Shown here piece by piece: positions 62,617 to 64,000 of a stretch of 64,000 bases of DNA (position 1 is its first letter; each line of letters opens with the position of its first letter). The DNA is taken from assembly GCA_944381555.1 (NCBI GenBank), contig CALWLL010000061.1:51169-115168 (forward strand), in the 5' to 3' direction. The stretch comes from an uncultured Agathobacter sp. (GTDB lineage Bacteria; Bacillota; Clostridia; Lachnospirales; Lachnospiraceae). The notes below the pieces were generated by a model. The model saw only the letters and a program-made list of their open reading frames with translations, was not told where the DNA came from and searched no databases. Made by a program: the position numbers and the translations under genes.

Positions 62617-63888
62617 ATGACAAGCAGCCTTAGGTATAACAGTCAACTTATTTTTTTCCAAAACATACTGACAAACCTGCATCTTTCTCATCATATACAC
62701 AAATCAGGAGAGTTGGTTACTAATTTCACAGATATGAATCTCAGGGAAGCTCTGGGCATTAAAAATGAATCCCAAGCTGATTGGAAAACACATCTTCAGC
62801 ATATCGTTAAGCCTAATACTATTGTATACGTTACGGATGAGTTCTTCTGTCAATATGCCGGCGTCCTGCTGCCGGAAACCGGAAATGCCTTTTTTTCCAT
62901 CGGACCTTATCTTACAAATGCTGTTTCCGTCGAGCAGTTATTAAACATCATGGAGCAGAAAAATATTCCCAACGAATGGCTTCCGATATTGAAAAGCTAT
63001 TATCAGAAAATTCCAAGCCTTGCCAGCGAAGAAACTCTTGCGGCCGTCTTAAGTGCTTTTGCGGACTGTATTTGGGGAAAAAATAACTATACCTCCGAAA
63101 GTTTTATTCAGGGTTTGCCAAATTCCTTAACTCCATTAGCCGTCCCGGCAGACCCTCAAAAACGTATTGAAGCATTTTCCCGTATAGAAACGATTGAACA
63201 GGTGTATACATTAGAAAACAAATTATTGAAAGCTGTGTCAAACGGAAGAAGCGCACGTGCAAAAGCGCTTCTTGCAAACTTCCCTTCGTCTGCCTTAGAA
63301 CAGCGTACGGAAACAACAAGAAATCTGAAGAATTATACCATTATCATAAATACGCTGCTGCGTAAAGCGGCAGAGGAGGGCGGCGTTCATCCGTTATATA
63401 TTGACCAGTTATCTTCCTCCTTTGCCTATCGCATCGAAGCAGTCATGCGCTCCGATAATTTTACAGACTTATGGAATGAAATGATCCAAAAATACTGCGC
63501 TTTAGTAAACCAGCATTCCATCAAAAACTATTCTTTGCCTATCCAGAAAATCATTACACGAATTGACTTTGATTTGTCCGCTGATTTAAGTTTAAAAGCA
63601 ACTGCGCAGTATTTGAACATGAATGCAAGCTATTTGTCAAACCTCTTCAAAACAGAAACCGGCTATACATTAACCAACTATGTAAATATGAAACGCATGG
63701 ATCACGCGGCTTATCTGTTAGCCAGTACCTATATGCCCGTTTCAACGATTGCACAAACCTGCGGAATTCTCGATGATAATTATTTCACCAAACTATTCAA
63801 ACGTTATCATCACACCACGCCGACCAGATTCCGTAAGGAACGCTACACTGTACAAAAGAAGGGCTGTAAAAAAACTCCCCTAAAATAA
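62617..63888 (+). CDS. AraC-family transcriptional regulator
   Basis: 423 residues. C-terminal double HTH (about 320-415): LSLKATAQYLNMNASYLSNLFKTETGYTLTNYVNMKRMDHAAYLLASTYMPVSTIAQTCGILDDNYFTKLFKRYHHTTPTRFRKE. The ~310-residue N-terminal part is a sensor region of unrecognised fold; no sugar-binding cupin is evident. The start at 62617 follows ATGAGGA; an in-frame ATG 12 nt upstream overlaps that site. Divergent from the GPH transporter, so the likely local regulator. Confidence 0.9.
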   Translation: MTSSLRYNSQLIFFQNILTNLHLSHHIHKSGELVTNFTDMNLREALGIKNESQADWKTHLQHIVKPNTIVYVTDEFFCQYAGVLLPETGNAFFSIGPYLTNAVSVEQLLNIMEQKNIPNEWLPILKSYYQKIPSLASEETLAAVLSAFADCIWGKNNYTSESFIQGLPNSLTPLAVPADPQKRIEAFSRIETIEQVYTLENKLLKAVSNGRSARAKALLANFPSSALEQRTETTRNLKNYTIIINTLLRKAAEEGGVHPLYIDQLSSSFAYRIEAVMRSDNFTDLWNEMIQKYCALVNQHSIKNYSLPIQKIITRIDFDLSADLSLKATAQYLNMNASYLSNLFKTETGYTLTNYVNMKRMDHAAYLLASTYMPVSTIAQTCGILDDNYFTKLFKRYHHTTPTRFRKERYTVQKKGCKKTPLK

Positions 63889-63926
63889 GAAGTTCCTGCC
63901 GCGCATTGCACGGCAGGAGCTTCTTT
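63887..63926 (+). terminator. terminator after the AraC gene
   Basis: AAGAAGTTCCTGCCG pairs with CGGCAGGAGCTTCTT (one mismatch), followed by TTTGG. Symmetric enough to serve a convergent gene from the right; the last 74 bases of the window are too short to identify one. Confidence 0.88.
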
Positions 63927-64000
63927 GGTATATCCAAGGTATTTCTTTCATTTTTGGAGACACTTTAATAGACCTATTCTCCATACCGTGTTCTTCGCAA

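Noticed and set aside
63927-64000. 3' end of a leftward gene at the right edge
   Set aside because: A short open stretch ending at 63948 is compatible with a convergent gene, but about 17 codons are not enough to support a call.

Overview
The window looks like the chromosome of a spore-forming, low-to-moderate GC anaerobic Firmicute, most likely a Lachnospiraceae-type Clostridium relative. The grounds are a sporulation gene (spoIIP), Gram-positive style AGGAGG ribosome sites and TTGACA/TATAAT promoters throughout, a split purine end-pathway (stand-alone AICAR transformylase plus PurO-type IMP cyclohydrolase), ferrous-iron Feo genes, a giant 2-hydroxyacyl-CoA dehydratase activase fusion, AddAB, and several clostridial DUF families (DUF3793, DUF2225, DUF2812, UPF0210). 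It reads as core chromosome: I see no phage, transposase, CRISPR array, rRNA or tRNA.

Layout. 0-1.9 kb: start of a leftward gene (probably lepA), spoIIP, and divergent rpsT. 1.9-5.9 kb: a leftward operon of two CydDC-like ABC half-transporters and a DUF454 protein behind a TTAG-N6-CTAA palindrome. 5.9-13.1 kb: a leftward operon comEA-like / response regulator / histidine kinase / GerMN lipoprotein / comEC / holA, joining DNA-uptake genes to a two-component system whose lipoprotein partner recalls actinobacterial MtrAB-LpqB. 13.2-18.4 kb: arginine genes argC-GNAT-argB-argD leftward and argG rightward, sharing tandem ArgR-type boxes. 18.5-22.1 kb: DUF2225, glnS with a terminator-like leader hairpin, and a rhomboid/derlin-like membrane protein with a C-terminal zinc ribbon. 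22.3-26.6 kb: the 1416-residue activase-dehydratase fusion.

26.7-33.1 kb: DUF1622, DUF3793, then the feoA-feoB-FeoB-associated small protein operon. Several of these promoters carry the same TTAG-N6-CTAA palindrome seen at 5.8 kb, suggesting one iron (DtxR-like) regulon. htpG follows behind a CIRCE element. 33.3-43 kb: leftward operon addB-addA-maf-small acidic protein-PpiC lipoprotein-PAP2. 43-44.1 kb: PadR/DUF2812 module. 44.2-47.7 kb: purine genes and a GH13 amylase. 48-57.9 kb: leftward operon aminopeptidase P-polA-coaE-FtsA-like-walJ-ACT-UPF0210. 58-59.8 kb: second PadR module (PadR-DUF1700-DUF4097). 60-63.9 kb: a GPH sugar transporter with a lipoprotein gene, and a divergent AraC regulator with a long structured leader.

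The most novel-looking signals are non-coding: (1) a 91-bp four-block palindromic element in two intergenic copies with identical internal spacing (26.7 and 47.8 kb); (2) a second, unrelated dispersed hairpin with a conserved loop (33.2 and 62.4 kb), one copy inside the AraC leader; (3) the TTAG-N6-CTAA operator set; (4) mutually exclusive hairpins ahead of the AraC gene, and a terminator-like hairpin at the extreme 5' end of the glnS transcript. All gene functions come from recognising motifs by eye; no database search was run.
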